DNA from: Flavobacterium beibuense
GTDB taxonomy: Bacteria > Bacteroidota > Bacteroidia > Flavobacteriales > Flavobacteriaceae
Length of the DNA: 64,000 bases
Direction of reading: 5' to 3'
Assembly (NCBI RefSeq): GCF_004151245.1
Contig: NZ_JUIW01000001.1
Span: forward strand, 1 to 64,000
A model generated the notes under the pieces. The model had not been told where the DNA came from. It saw only the letters and a list, made by a program, of their open reading frames with translations, and searched no databases. The position numbers were made by a program, and so were the translations under genes. Shown here piece by piece: positions 43,833 through 52,005 of the stretch (position 1 is its first letter; each line of letters begins with the position of its first letter).

Positions 43833-44912
43833 ATGAGAAAACAAGACAAATATATTTTTACTGGAGTTGCTGTAGCAGCAGGAATTGTTGGGCTTATCGA
43901 TTATTTTCGGCAAAAGGAAAAGCTTAAGCGAATTGGTCAAAAGATGACTTGGGAAAATTATAATGGACTTCAGGCATTCAAGAAAATAACCGTTTTTGGA
44001 GTCATAGGAGGAATTGTAGGCAATGAAGTTTATAAATGGGAATTTGGAGAAGAGAGTAAAAAAGAATTTTCGAGCGATAATTTTCTGAAAAATTTGGTAA
44101 GAGAAGAGAATCCAAATTTAAACCCTATGAAATTGCAAGAATTGAAATCAATAACTAAAGAAGTTAAAGACAAACTTTATAATGAATTTTCAGATCAACT
44201 TGTATGCTATCCCGAAACTGTTGGTTCATTAAGTAAAAAGATAGCCATTACCAATACCTATGACTCTGATATAGTCATGCCTGTTAAAAAAGATAACCAT
44301 TTAGGTAATATGAGAAATTTATCAAATGAAATTCATAATACAATAGAAGATTTATTTGAAGATAACGCAGAAGTGATAAAAAGAACGCGAGCTACAAGGC
44401 TAATATTCGAGGGAAATGAAGGTACTCATAAAATTGATATAGTATATGGTAGAGAAATTGGAAACTATAAAGACGATAAAAACTTAAATTTATACATTCG
44501 ACGTCCATTTTTTTGGCAAAAAGGAACAACTTTTAAAACAAATATTGATATTCAGAAAAATCTACTTAGAAACAAGCCTAAAGTTAGGGAATTAATAAAG
44601 TTATTAAAATCTTACAGAGACAAGAACAGTTTACTTATCGAGAACACGCTTCTAGAACAGTTAGCTCTTGAATCTTTTTCTGTTTATAATTATGGTAAAG
44701 AATTTTCCGTTACCGAAAATTTCGTAGGATGCATGGAATATATTGTGGAAAGATTATCTAGGACACGAATTTTAGATTATGCTAATTCAAATAATAATCT
44801 ATTAAATAGAATACATCTAACGGACAGGCAAACAGCTATTCAACAGATTAATAGTGACCTAATAAAAATAAATTCTAATCCTTGTTACATTAAAGAAATG
44901 TTTCATAAATGA
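43833..44912 (+). CDS. Membrane-anchored nucleotidyltransferase-like protein, fourth core gene of the CBASS-like operon
   Basis: 359 residues. A hydrophobic segment near the N-terminus (about 8-25, FTGVAVAAGIVGLIDYF) and a second weaker one (about 51-67, KITVFGVIGGIVG) suggest membrane association. The rest has an NTase pattern: G131-S132 in ETVGSLSKKIA, D144 and D146 in YDSDIVMPV, and D202 in HKIDIVYG, the same order as the CD-NTase two genes before. A helical lid with KVRELIKLLKSYRDKN follows. No defect is visible. It begins ten bases after the E2-like stop, so it belongs to the operon. It is not a standard CBASS effector that I recognise. Confidence 0.7.
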   Translation: MRKQDKYIFTGVAVAAGIVGLIDYFRQKEKLKRIGQKMTWENYNGLQAFKKITVFGVIGGIVGNEVYKWEFGEESKKEFSSDNFLKNLVREENPNLNPMKLQELKSITKEVKDKLYNEFSDQLVCYPETVGSLSKKIAITNTYDSDIVMPVKKDNHLGNMRNLSNEIHNTIEDLFEDNAEVIKRTRATRLIFEGNEGTHKIDIVYGREIGNYKDDKNLNLYIRRPFFWQKGTTFKTNIDIQKNLLRNKPKVRELIKLLKSYRDKNSLLIENTLLEQLALESFSVYNYGKEFSVTENFVGCMEYIVERLSRTRILDYANSNNNLLNRIHLTDRQTAIQQINSDLIKINSNPCYIKEMFHK

Positions 44913-45170
44913 TAGAGGAATTCTATTAGCAATTTAAGAATATCTCAATTTTTAGTTGCTGATTGTGATAGGGGTGTAATTGCATTATCTTATGTAAACA
45001 GAAACTTGGAAGTCCACAATATACATTAAATAAGCTGCCATGTCTGTAACAAATACTGTAGTATTGTAAAAACTTCTGCTTGGTTACATTGCCTATATAT
45101 CCATAATAACTTAAGTGCACTGTCGTAGCTGGCAAGTAATTGTTCAAAACAATAATACTAAAAATAACTT

Positions 45171-46038
45171 ATGAATGCTGTTCACGGATCAATTATTGAA
45201 AATTTACAACAAATAGAAATCATTTACGAGGAAACTATTGATGCATTTAAAAAAGATAGAACAAATACTGGAGACTCAAGAGAAGTTACAGTAAGTCAAT
45301 TTATAGCTAGTTTCTTTCCAATGATTATTAAGTAAAATCTACAAATAAAATCTATTCTAGAATCCAAGAAACAAATAATATCGATTGTGTTGTTCTATCT
45401 CCAAATCATCCAAGATTAATTACGCCGAAACGTGAAGTAATATTAGCGGAAGGTGTTTTTGCGGCAATCGAAGTAAACCTGATATTTCAACTTTGACAGA
45501 AAAAAGCGAATTTCATCGTGGATTATATCAAATCAAATCAGTAAAAATTATTATTAGAGATGTAGATCGATTAGAACTTACTGGATTTCCTGGCAAAGAA
45601 TCAACACCGAAGTATTATGATAAAATTCCTAGTGTAATTTTCTCCTCAAAGTCAACAGAACTAAGAAAAACAGTGGATTACATTTGTGAAAATGTCAGAG
45701 AAGGAAAATTAGACTATGAAGAAATACCAGACTTAATTGTCTGCCTAGATAAAGGACTAATTTTTTATTCTCCATTCTTTTCTTCAACAGGCATTGGGCA
45801 AAATTTAGAAAGCAAATTGCCTTCAATTCCACAAAATGCATTTGTTACATATGCTTCATCGGATAAACCAATGATTTTAATTATGTTTTTGAGATACTTT
45901 CTTAATTTTACTTCACCACATTTGTTATTAACCGATTTTGTTGTTAAAAAATATTTAACTTATATTGAGACAAATTTTGTAGTTAAACTTCTTGACGCAG
46001 ATAAGATGTTTATTAAAAATAAAAGCTATTACAGCTAA
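45171..46038 (+). pseudogene. Frameshifted DUF6602-like / PD-(D/E)XK protein gene
   Basis: Three frames join into one protein if one base is restored near 45332 and one in an A run near 45472. The first part is MNAVHGSIIENLQQIEIIY..., the middle has NNIDCVVLSPNHP and VFAAIEV(K)P, the last part RGLYQIKSVKIIIRD. The middle gives a D...E-x-K order as in restriction-like nucleases; the whole resembles DUF6602 proteins. Either a decayed gene or two sequencing errors in homopolymers. The longest undisturbed piece begins at 45493. It is the last cargo gene before the tRNA-like remnant. Confidence 0.6.
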
Positions 46039-46207
46039 TAGGCGTTTTTGCTAGATTACGAATTTAACTATATATTCATATTTGCGCTTTACAAGAAATT
46101 TATTTTTAGCAGAAAATAAATGGTTAGGAAGTTCGCAAGCTCGCAAAGCGCTTAAACGTAATGAATACTTCATTTTATATTTTCGAAAAATATCAGAATA
46201 GGCACAA

Positions 46208-46236
46208 GGTGTTCGACTACAATCCCTGACAGCCCA
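46208..46236 (+). other. tRNA 3'-end-like remnant, possible right attachment site
   Basis: GGTGTTCGACTAC followed by AATCCCTGACAGCCCAC resembles a tRNA T-arm and acceptor end with an insertion of about four bases in the T loop. The last 17 bases match the tRNA-Val 3' end at 14 positions. The acceptor half (ACAGCCC) would not pair with tRNA-Val, so it is either from another tRNA or degraded. Confidence 0.4.
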
Positions 46237-46246
46237 CAAGAAAAAT

Positions 46247-46277
46247 AAAACCTTCAATGAAAACTGGAGGTTTTTTT
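46247..46277 (+). terminator. Hairpin terminator at the element/chromosome junction
   Basis: AAAACCT and AGGTTTT arms around a GA-rich loop, followed by a T run. It separates the element from the convergent aspartyl protease gene. Confidence 0.55.
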
Positions 46278-46353
46278 ATTTAGAATACTTTTGGTGATTT
46301 TCAATGATTTATTGCCATTAAAAGGAAAATTATTTTACACTTAAAAAGCTTTG

Positions 46354-47538
46354 CTACTTTTTAGTGATATTCACGTTTTTAATTTCGCCGCTATTTTTGT
46401 CTTTTAGAGTTATTGTGGCAGTGTCTGTCTTGGGTTTTAGATTCAATTTCATTGCTTCGCATGGATCGAAATTTGAATAATCAATTTCTCCAAACTTTAT
46501 TATTTCATCGCCTTCATTAATTGTATCGTTATATAGTGAATCCCAAACTATGCCAACAACTAATTTATCCTCTTTGATTACCGGCTGAACAGGCCAGCTC
46601 TTTTCGGTAAGATCTATTACTTCATTTGTGTAAGGGTTGAAGTATAGGTATCTATGAGGATAATCAATAATAACATCTCCATATTGAAGTATTTGACTGC
46701 CTATTCTTGAAATTTCACCACTGGTAGTGGTGGTTGTAATATTTTTAAATGCAGCTCCGGCAAAATTTAATTCAGGAGTCAACAGCATGTAATGTTCTTC
46801 TTGGTTTTCAACACCATGTATGCCTATAGAATATGCTCCCTTAGCCTGATGTAATACAGAAAATATATTAAATTTTTTAATTGTGTCGTAAGCAGATAAT
46901 GATAAATCGTATAACCCCATCATTCCCGAATCGAACAAAACTGATTCACTCCCTACAATATCATTGTTTTTTAAATAAATATATAAATAAGGATTGCTTT
47001 GGAATTTATCTTTCAATAAATCGGTGCGATTTTCTTTATTAGTATCAAAATTTTTTCTCTTATTAGTAAAGCTTACTGTTTTATCTTTATATGAAAATTT
47101 AACTACACAATTGCGAAGCATATTGCTTCCAATACATCCGTCAACACCCAGACATTGAAAAAAATGAGTATTATTGGCAACCATAGCAGGTATTTCCTTA
47201 AAGATGATATCGCCTACCTCTACAGGTGGTAATGTTGTAAGTTTCATAGGCTGCTTCAGGTTGCTGGAGTCGCTAACGTTAAGTTCTGAACTGGATTTTA
47301 ACCCTAACTCATCATACAATTGTTGAGATATGGCGCTTATTGCTCCTGTATCAACAATAAAATTATAGGTTTTACCTTTTATAATAACTTCTACTACCAT
47401 TAAACCTTTTATGTCTTTGTAAGGTACGTTTGTATTATAATTTTTTTGGATAACCTTACCCGTGTTCAAGGTTTTAATGTTTTGGGCAACAGATAGATTT
47501 AAGCAAAAGAATGCTAAAAAAAGATAAAGGAATTTCAT
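46354..47538 (-). CDS. Secreted aspartyl protease-like (retropepsin fold) protein
   Basis: 394 residues with a signal peptide (MKFLYLFLAFFCLNLSVAQ). Two aspartyl protease half-sites are visible: FIVDTGAIS and VLFDSGMMG, each with the DTG/DSG catalytic triplet, as in bacterial retropepsin-like (gag-polyprotein type) proteases. The C-terminal part (about 300-390) looks PDZ-like (EGDEIIKFGEIDYSNFD). Probably a periplasmic or outer-membrane-associated peptidase; substrate unknown. Single gene with its own promoter, convergent with the end of the accessory region. Confidence 0.72.
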   Translation of the reverse strand: MKFLYLFLAFFCLNLSVAQNIKTLNTGKVIQKNYNTNVPYKDIKGLMVVEVIIKGKTYNFIVDTGAISAISQQLYDELGLKSSSELNVSDSSNLKQPMKLTTLPPVEVGDIIFKEIPAMVANNTHFFQCLGVDGCIGSNMLRNCVVKFSYKDKTVSFTNKRKNFDTNKENRTDLLKDKFQSNPYLYIYLKNNDIVGSESVLFDSGMMGLYDLSLSAYDTIKKFNIFSVLHQAKGAYSIGIHGVENQEEHYMLLTPELNFAGAAFKNITTTTTSGEISRIGSQILQYGDVIIDYPHRYLYFNPYTNEVIDLTEKSWPVQPVIKEDKLVVGIVWDSLYNDTINEGDEIIKFGEIDYSNFDPCEAMKLNLKPKTDTATITLKDKNSGEIKNVNITKK

Positions 47539-47668
47539 GAGTTAATTGGTTAGATTGTATATGATTTTTACATAATCTATGCCAAAGCATTGTTTCGACT
47601 TTCTTTATTTTAAAAATAATTTTTACTTAGTTCTTTTCGTTATATTAGTTTGTCTATCTCAATATGTC

Positions 47669-48160
47669 ATGTTAAAGTCAATAAAAAGAATAATTGTTTT
47701 TTCATTACTTTTTTTACAAAGTTTTATCATTGTGGGTTGCGATAATCAGTCATTAGAGAAATGTATCATTAACGGCAAGCAGGATTATTGGTTGCTTTAC
47801 GATGAAGTTGAGCCAGGATATCTTGGAGGTCCCTATTTTAAATTTAATGATGATGGAGTTTGCAGGCGCTATCAAAAAGATTTAAATAATGAGTTTACTC
47901 AAATAAACAGTCAGGGAGATGTGGTTTTTTATGACACTGCCTGGTCTGTATCAAAAGATAGTATTTTGACTTGGGGCGAGCACTCTCTCGATATTGTTGA
48001 TTATAATGAAAATACAATTACCCTCTATTTGAACAGGCAGGATAGATTTTTGTTTTTATTTAGGGTTAATGAAAATTCAGCAAGAAAACCACTCCAATAT
48101 TATATTGATAAGCGTAAAGAATATCCTGAAAAGTATCCTGAACCTTATTCAAAGTTGTGA
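47669..48160 (+). CDS. Uncharacterised lipoprotein
   Basis: 163 residues from an ATG that begins a lipoprotein signal (LKSIKRIIVFSLLFLQ...IIVGC). The frame is open further upstream but a hydrophobic extra segment would interfere. The mature part has a strand-rich pattern with NGKQDYWLLYDEV, YFKFNDDGVCRRY and WSVSKDSILTWG, like a lipocalin-type or calycin domain seen in Bacteroidota lipoproteins. Function unknown. Convergent with the SDR gene. Confidence 0.65.
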   Translation: MLKSIKRIIVFSLLFLQSFIIVGCDNQSLEKCIINGKQDYWLLYDEVEPGYLGGPYFKFNDDGVCRRYQKDLNNEFTQINSQGDVVFYDTAWSVSKDSILTWGEHSLDIVDYNENTITLYLNRQDRFLFLFRVNENSARKPLQYYIDKRKEYPEKYPEPYSKL

Positions 48161-48168
48161 TTTTAATC

Positions 48169-49050
48169 CTAAAAATAATTTTTATTCATATCTTCCAGCA
48201 TTCCTATTTGTTGAGGTTTCCAACCAAGTATGCTTCTGGTTTTTTCGCTTGAGGTATAACCATCCATACCTGCAAAATGAGTAAACCAAGTAAAATGTGC
48301 TTCTGCCTCATCATGATTTAGGCTTTTTAGAGGTAGTGAAATGCCTTTGCTAATAGTTTTAGCAATTTCTTTAAACGGTATTCCTTCCTCGGCTACAGGG
48401 TGAAAAACTTTTTGCTCAGGTTGTTTCTCGACAATAAGTCGGTATAGGCTGGCGGCATCCTCTCTATGTACAGCAGGCCACCTGTTAAGTCCTTCACCTA
48501 TATAGCTACACTGTCCTTTCTCTTTATCCATTTCTATAACAATAGGAATAAATCCGTGGTCGTTTTTACCGTGCACAATAGGAAGGCGAACAATATAGGT
48601 GTTCACTCCTTTAGCCAAGGCAGCTAATGCCGCTTCTTCTGATGCTGCCCTAGGAACGCTTGTAGAGCTCGCTGGCTTGTCGTCTTCGGTAATTGCTTTT
48701 TCGCTACGAAGTATACCTACAGCCGAAGTAATAACCAATGGTTTTTGTGTTCCTGCAAGTGCATCGCTAAAGATTTCGATTATTTTTCTGTCTTCTTCAC
48801 AACTATCCGAATACTTGGAAAAATCATGATTGAAAGCGGTGTGGATTACGGCATCGCAGGAAGTTGCTCCTTTACGGATAATATCAGGGTCATGTATGTC
48901 TCCCATAAGTATATCGGCCCCTGTTTCTTTTAGCTTTTCAGCTGAACTTTCCGATCTTACCAGTCCGAGCACTTCCATGTCGGCATTTAATAATTCATTT
49001 ACTATTGCTGAGCCTACAAAGCCTGAGGCTCCAGTTACAAATACGCGCAT
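48169..49050 (-). CDS. SDR family NAD(P)-dependent oxidoreductase (extended)
   Basis: 293 residues. N-terminal dinucleotide site VTGASGFVGSAIVNELL and the following DIHDPD and AVIHTAFNHDFSKY are typical of extended/atypical SDRs related to 3-beta-HSD and nucleoside-diphosphate-sugar epimerases. No clear YxxxK is seen at the expected place, so catalytic class is uncertain; this is also the case for many 'NmrA-like' members. Substrate unknown. Its neighbours on the same strand are a Crp-family regulator and an efflux operon, separated by gaps of 70-90 bases. Confidence 0.8.
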   Translation of the reverse strand: MRVFVTGASGFVGSAIVNELLNADMEVLGLVRSESSAEKLKETGADILMGDIHDPDIIRKGATSCDAVIHTAFNHDFSKYSDSCEEDRKIIEIFSDALAGTQKPLVITSAVGILRSEKAITEDDKPASSTSVPRAASEEAALAALAKGVNTYIVRLPIVHGKNDHGFIPIVIEMDKEKGQCSYIGEGLNRWPAVHREDAASLYRLIVEKQPEQKVFHPVAEEGIPFKEIAKTISKGISLPLKSLNHDEAEAHFTWFTHFAGMDGYTSSEKTRSILGWKPQQIGMLEDMNKNYF

Positions 49051-49125
49051 AATTTTAAGTTTTTAACTGTAACAAAGCACGTTAAAAACAAGGTGATAAA
49101 CGTGGTCATTTGACCATAATTGAAA

Positions 49126-49704
49126 TTATCGGTGCAGTTGTGTGTGGCGTATTCTGGTAAGTGTTTTAATTGACATGCCCAGATAGGATGCTATCATCCG
49201 TAAAGGCAATCGGGACAATAAATTTGGAAAACGTTGGATGAAGTCATCATATTTTTCTTCAGGTGTGCCACTAAGTGTGGTTAGTATGCGTTGCCTGCTG
49301 TAGTATATGTTTCGGGATATAATTTGCTGCGACAGCTTACGGAGTTCAGGGATTTCATTCAGTAATCTGTTAAAGTCATCCTTTGTCCATAATAGTACTT
49401 CTGTAGGTTCAGTGGCTCCTATGTTTATTAAGGAAGGGGTTTCCTTGTCATAGCTTTCTACGTCAAGTGTCCAGGTGTGTTCGGGCGAAAACTGTACTAT
49501 GTGTTCGTTGCCGTTTGCATCTGTACTGTACATACGAAGCAGTCCTTTTGCTATAAAAACCTTATGGCGGCAGATATCTCCTGCCTGTAATAAAAGTTCG
49601 TTGCGACGCAGTGTTTTAATTGTCGCAGTATTGCCAATATTCCGGATGATATCTTCCGTAAGGGAGGTATTGGCTATTAGGTATTTTTCAAATTCAGGAT
49701 GCAT
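49126..49704 (-). CDS. Crp/Fnr family transcriptional regulator
   Basis: 192 residues. N-terminal cyclic-nucleotide-binding-type beta-roll (about 25-120: LLQAGDICRHKVFIAKGLLRMY, then EHIVQFSPEHTW) and a diverged C-terminal winged helix (LPLRMIASYLGMSIKTLTRIRH). The effector-binding residues of true CRP are absent, as in most Bacteroidota members. It may control the divergent or adjacent SDR and efflux genes. No operator was identified. Confidence 0.85.
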   Translation of the reverse strand: MHPEFEKYLIANTSLTEDIIRNIGNTATIKTLRRNELLLQAGDICRHKVFIAKGLLRMYSTDANGNEHIVQFSPEHTWTLDVESYDKETPSLINIGATEPTEVLLWTKDDFNRLLNEIPELRKLSQQIISRNIYYSRQRILTTLSGTPEEKYDDFIQRFPNLLSRLPLRMIASYLGMSIKTLTRIRHTQLHR

Positions 49705-49790
49705 TATATAAAAGTAATAAATTAAAGCATTGAATAAAAAACTCCGGCAATACCGGAGTTGAAAAACTGTAAGTTTTTTGATTGATGATG

Positions 49791-51041
49791 TTATATAGCG
49801 ACTTCGGTTACTCTTTCTTTCGGATTAACCATTGAGTCTACCCTTTGTATAAGTAAGATGGATACAAGGGTTATAATACTTATTACATAGCCCAATATAT
49901 CATAATTTATTAGCGGACTGGTTTTGGTTTGCTGATGAACTATAAAACCGGCACAAACAGCGGCAATACCTCCGGCAATTTGCTGTAACGATGAGGTAAT
50001 GGCCATATAGGCTCCCCTGTCCTGAGTTTCGGGTACAGCCGTGTTTAAGGTTGTAGAAGGAACCATCCTGCTCATAATTCCCATAAACAATATCATGTTT
50101 ATTATTATAATTTGCCATACAGGAATAGGAGGTAGGTTAGTATATATTAAAATCATGATTATTGAAATTAATGAACCTACGGCAAAAAGCTTCAGCTTAC
50201 TCACTTTGTCACTTAATCTACCTATCATTGGCATTATGATTAAGACCGATACTCCTGTAAAAAAGAATATTATCGGGAGCTCCTCATGGCTAACATGAAT
50301 GTTGTTTACTAAGTAAGCCGTTCCAAATGGCTGCAGCATAAATCCGCCAACTGAAAGTATGGCAATAGCGGTAAAGCCTACCTGATATCTTTTGTTACTT
50401 AATGTATTGAACAGGTGTAAGAATGGGCTTTTATCCGATTGTAACTCCAAATGTTTGTTTATAGGTTGTAGTTTAATAACAATTACGGCAAGTGTAATTA
50501 CTGCCAGTACTACAATCATCAGGAAAGAAGAGTGCCATCCCCAGTTATTTGCAAAGTACAAGCCTAATGGGATACCTAAAATCTGACTGCTGGCAAAAGC
50601 CATTTGAATAAAGCCCATAACACGTCCTCTTTGTTGTAGAACAAATAAATCTGTTACAATAGCGAGTGATATGGATCCTATAACCCCTCCAAATAGTCCT
50701 GTGAATATCCTTGCGGCAACAAGCGTCCAGTAACTGTTTGCCATGGCACAGAAAAATGTTCCCAGAATAAATCCGGTATAGAAGAATATAAGCAGTTTTT
50801 TTCGGTCAAACTTATCGGCAAAGCCTGCTGCCAACAGGCCCGATGTTCCTGCGCTGAAGGCATATGCCGAAACAGCAAAGCCAAAATTTGATGTAGACAT
50901 ATTTAGGTCTTTCATGAGTATATCTCCTAAGGGAGAAATTACCATGAAGTCCAGGATTACTGTAAACTGTGCAATTGCCAGTAAGGCTATCACCAGTTTT
51001 TGATGCGGTGTAAACTTAGGGATTTCTGATTTTGATTTCAT
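49791..51041 (-). CDS. MFS transporter (drug/metabolite efflux)
   Basis: 416 residues with about twelve membrane helices. The loop 2-3 motif FADKFDRKKLLIF and the SAYAFSAGTSGLLAAG segment point to the drug:proton antiporter group. The N-terminus FTVILDFMVISPLGDILMKDL is typical of DHA-type carriers. It is the last gene of the TetR / small HMA-like / MFS operon, with 25 bases to the preceding stop. Substrate unknown; regulation by the TetR gene upstream is likely. Confidence 0.88.
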   Translation of the reverse strand: MKSKSEIPKFTPHQKLVIALLAIAQFTVILDFMVISPLGDILMKDLNMSTSNFGFAVSAYAFSAGTSGLLAAGFADKFDRKKLLIFFYTGFILGTFFCAMANSYWTLVAARIFTGLFGGVIGSISLAIVTDLFVLQQRGRVMGFIQMAFASSQILGIPLGLYFANNWGWHSSFLMIVVLAVITLAVIVIKLQPINKHLELQSDKSPFLHLFNTLSNKRYQVGFTAIAILSVGGFMLQPFGTAYLVNNIHVSHEELPIIFFFTGVSVLIIMPMIGRLSDKVSKLKLFAVGSLISIIMILIYTNLPPIPVWQIIIINMILFMGIMSRMVPSTTLNTAVPETQDRGAYMAITSSLQQIAGGIAAVCAGFIVHQQTKTSPLINYDILGYVISIITLVSILLIQRVDSMVNPKERVTEVAI

Positions 51042-51066
51042 TTTTTGATTGATGATTGATTTCGTT

Positions 51067-51294
51067 TTATACTAATTCTGCACAGTTATGGCCGGCAGAA
51101 ACTACCAGCTCTATAATGTCGTTAGTATTTATATTGTTGCTAATAACTCTTAACACGCAGTCAGTGTCGTCACAGTCTATACTCCAGTCCTGTATTTCAG
51201 GATGATTGTTTAGTTTTTTTGTGACTTCACAATTGCTGCAATGTTCAGTTATGTCGGTTTTAAAAACGTGTATTTGGGGTTGGTCCTGTTTCAT
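51067..51294 (-). CDS. Small HMA-like protein with CxxC-type motif
   Basis: 75 residues. HVFKTDITEHCSNCEVTKKLNNHPEI, DCVLRVIS and a C-terminal VSAGHNCAEL give the strand-helix-strand pattern of heavy-metal-associated domains with a shifted CSNC pair. In Bacteroidota such proteins often lack true metal-binding and accompany transport or regulatory genes. It lies between TetR (three-base gap) and MFS on one transcript. A role in substrate or metal handling is inferred. Confidence 0.7.
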   Translation of the reverse strand: MKQDQPQIHVFKTDITEHCSNCEVTKKLNNHPEIQDWSIDCDDTDCVLRVISNNINTNDIIELVVSAGHNCAELV

Positions 51295-51297
51295 TTT

Positions 51298-51891
51298 TTA
51301 TTTTTTTAGTCCTTTTATCATTATGTCAAATGTCTGTTTTAGTACTTCATCGGTTAATACAAATCTTTTACCACCCATGCTTTTACCATCACGATTAAAG
51401 TTTATCAAAGCATATAAAGGTCCGTATGCCGCACACCAGAATATTTCCGGAGGCATAGGTGTAAGCTCTTTTCTGTCAACTGCATTTTTAAAAAAATTCA
51501 TCATGAGCTGCTTGAATTTTTGGAGCGCTTCAGTCTGCATTATTTCTTCAGCAAAAGGGGAGTGTTTCATTGCTTCAAAGCAGGAAACTTCGGTTGGGTA
51601 TTTTATGGCATAACCAGCCCGGTTTTGCCATTGTTTCCACATACCTTCTTCAAAAGACATGTCGGCACTGAAACCATCCACTACCATCTCGAAAAATTTG
51701 TCACCCAGTTTACCCCCTACCTGCTTTATTAGATCATCCTTGTCTTTGTAATATATGTATAGGGTAGCTACAGATATATTGCATGCCTTTGCCAGCTTGT
51801 TCATACTAAAGCCGTCAAAGCCATGTTTTACAATTTGTTCAATAGTCTTTTTATAAACCAGTTCTTCTTTATCGGTATCCCTTGTCCTCAT
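51298..51891 (-). CDS. TetR/AcrR family transcriptional repressor
   Basis: 197 residues from the ATG before RTRDTDKEELVYKKTIEQ. Helix-turn-helix: GFDGFSMNKLAKACNISVATLYIYYKDKDDLI. The ligand-binding C-terminus is variable, as usual for the family. An earlier ATG lies inside the operator and would add a tail unlike TetR. It heads the operon with the HMA-like protein and the MFS pump, which it is expected to repress through the palindrome just upstream until a ligand binds. Confidence 0.88.
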   Translation of the reverse strand: MRTRDTDKEELVYKKTIEQIVKHGFDGFSMNKLAKACNISVATLYIYYKDKDDLIKQVGGKLGDKFFEMVVDGFSADMSFEEGMWKQWQNRAGYAIKYPTEVSCFEAMKHSPFAEEIMQTEALQKFKQLMMNFFKNAVDRKELTPMPPEIFWCAAYGPLYALINFNRDGKSMGGKRFVLTDEVLKQTFDIMIKGLKK

Positions 51892-51923
51892 GTGGTAGTT
51901 TTTCTGATGACAAAAATAATTAA

Positions 51924-51947
51924 ATAAATGAATGTTCATTCATTTAT
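51924..51947. promoter_or_regulatory. TetR-type operator palindrome
   Basis: Perfect eleven-base arms ATAAATGAATG and CATTCATTTAT separated by TT, lying about 35 bases upstream of the TetR start. The core TGAATG-TT-CATTCA is typical of TetR/AcrR operators. Confidence 0.8.
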
Positions 51948-51973
51948 GACAACAAAAAGTTGTAAAATAAACA

Positions 51974-52004
51974 AAAAACGCTCTCAATGTGAAAGCGTCT
52001 TTTG
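51974..52004 (-). terminator. Terminator of murF
   Basis: AACGCT and AGCGTT-like arms (ACGCT...AGCGT) with an inner GAAA/CTC pairing and A/T runs outside, just beyond the murF stop on the minus strand. Confidence 0.6.
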
Positions 52005-52005
52005 T

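Larger units (their letters stand above)
14149..46240. mobile_element. Putative integrative mobilizable element carrying defence genes
   Basis: The left edge is the 3' end of tRNA-Val, overlapped by a large serine recombinase gene. The interior has mobilisation genes mobA/mobB but no visible type IV secretion genes, plus about a dozen toxin, abortive-infection, restriction and CBASS-like genes, with base composition that switches between modules. The right edge is set at a tRNA-3'-end-like fragment just before chromosomal-looking genes. No exact direct repeat of the left junction was found, so the right boundary is a guess and the region may be several nested insertions. Confidence 0.5.
46039..46353. 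other. Junction region at the right end of the element
   Basis: About 315 bases. It contains the tRNA-like remnant and a hairpin terminator. An open frame on the minus strand begins with a peptide that comes from the remnant itself and is considered spurious. Confidence 0.4.

Noticed and set aside
44926..45147. Minus-strand open frame downstream of the CBASS-like operon
   Set aside because: Cys/Tyr/His-rich peptide typical of chance translation of AT-rich DNA; no start context.
46051..46257. Minus-strand open frame encoding a WAVRD-type peptide
   Set aside because: Its start is the reverse complement of a tRNA-3'-end-like remnant, a well-known source of spurious proteins; no further coding character.
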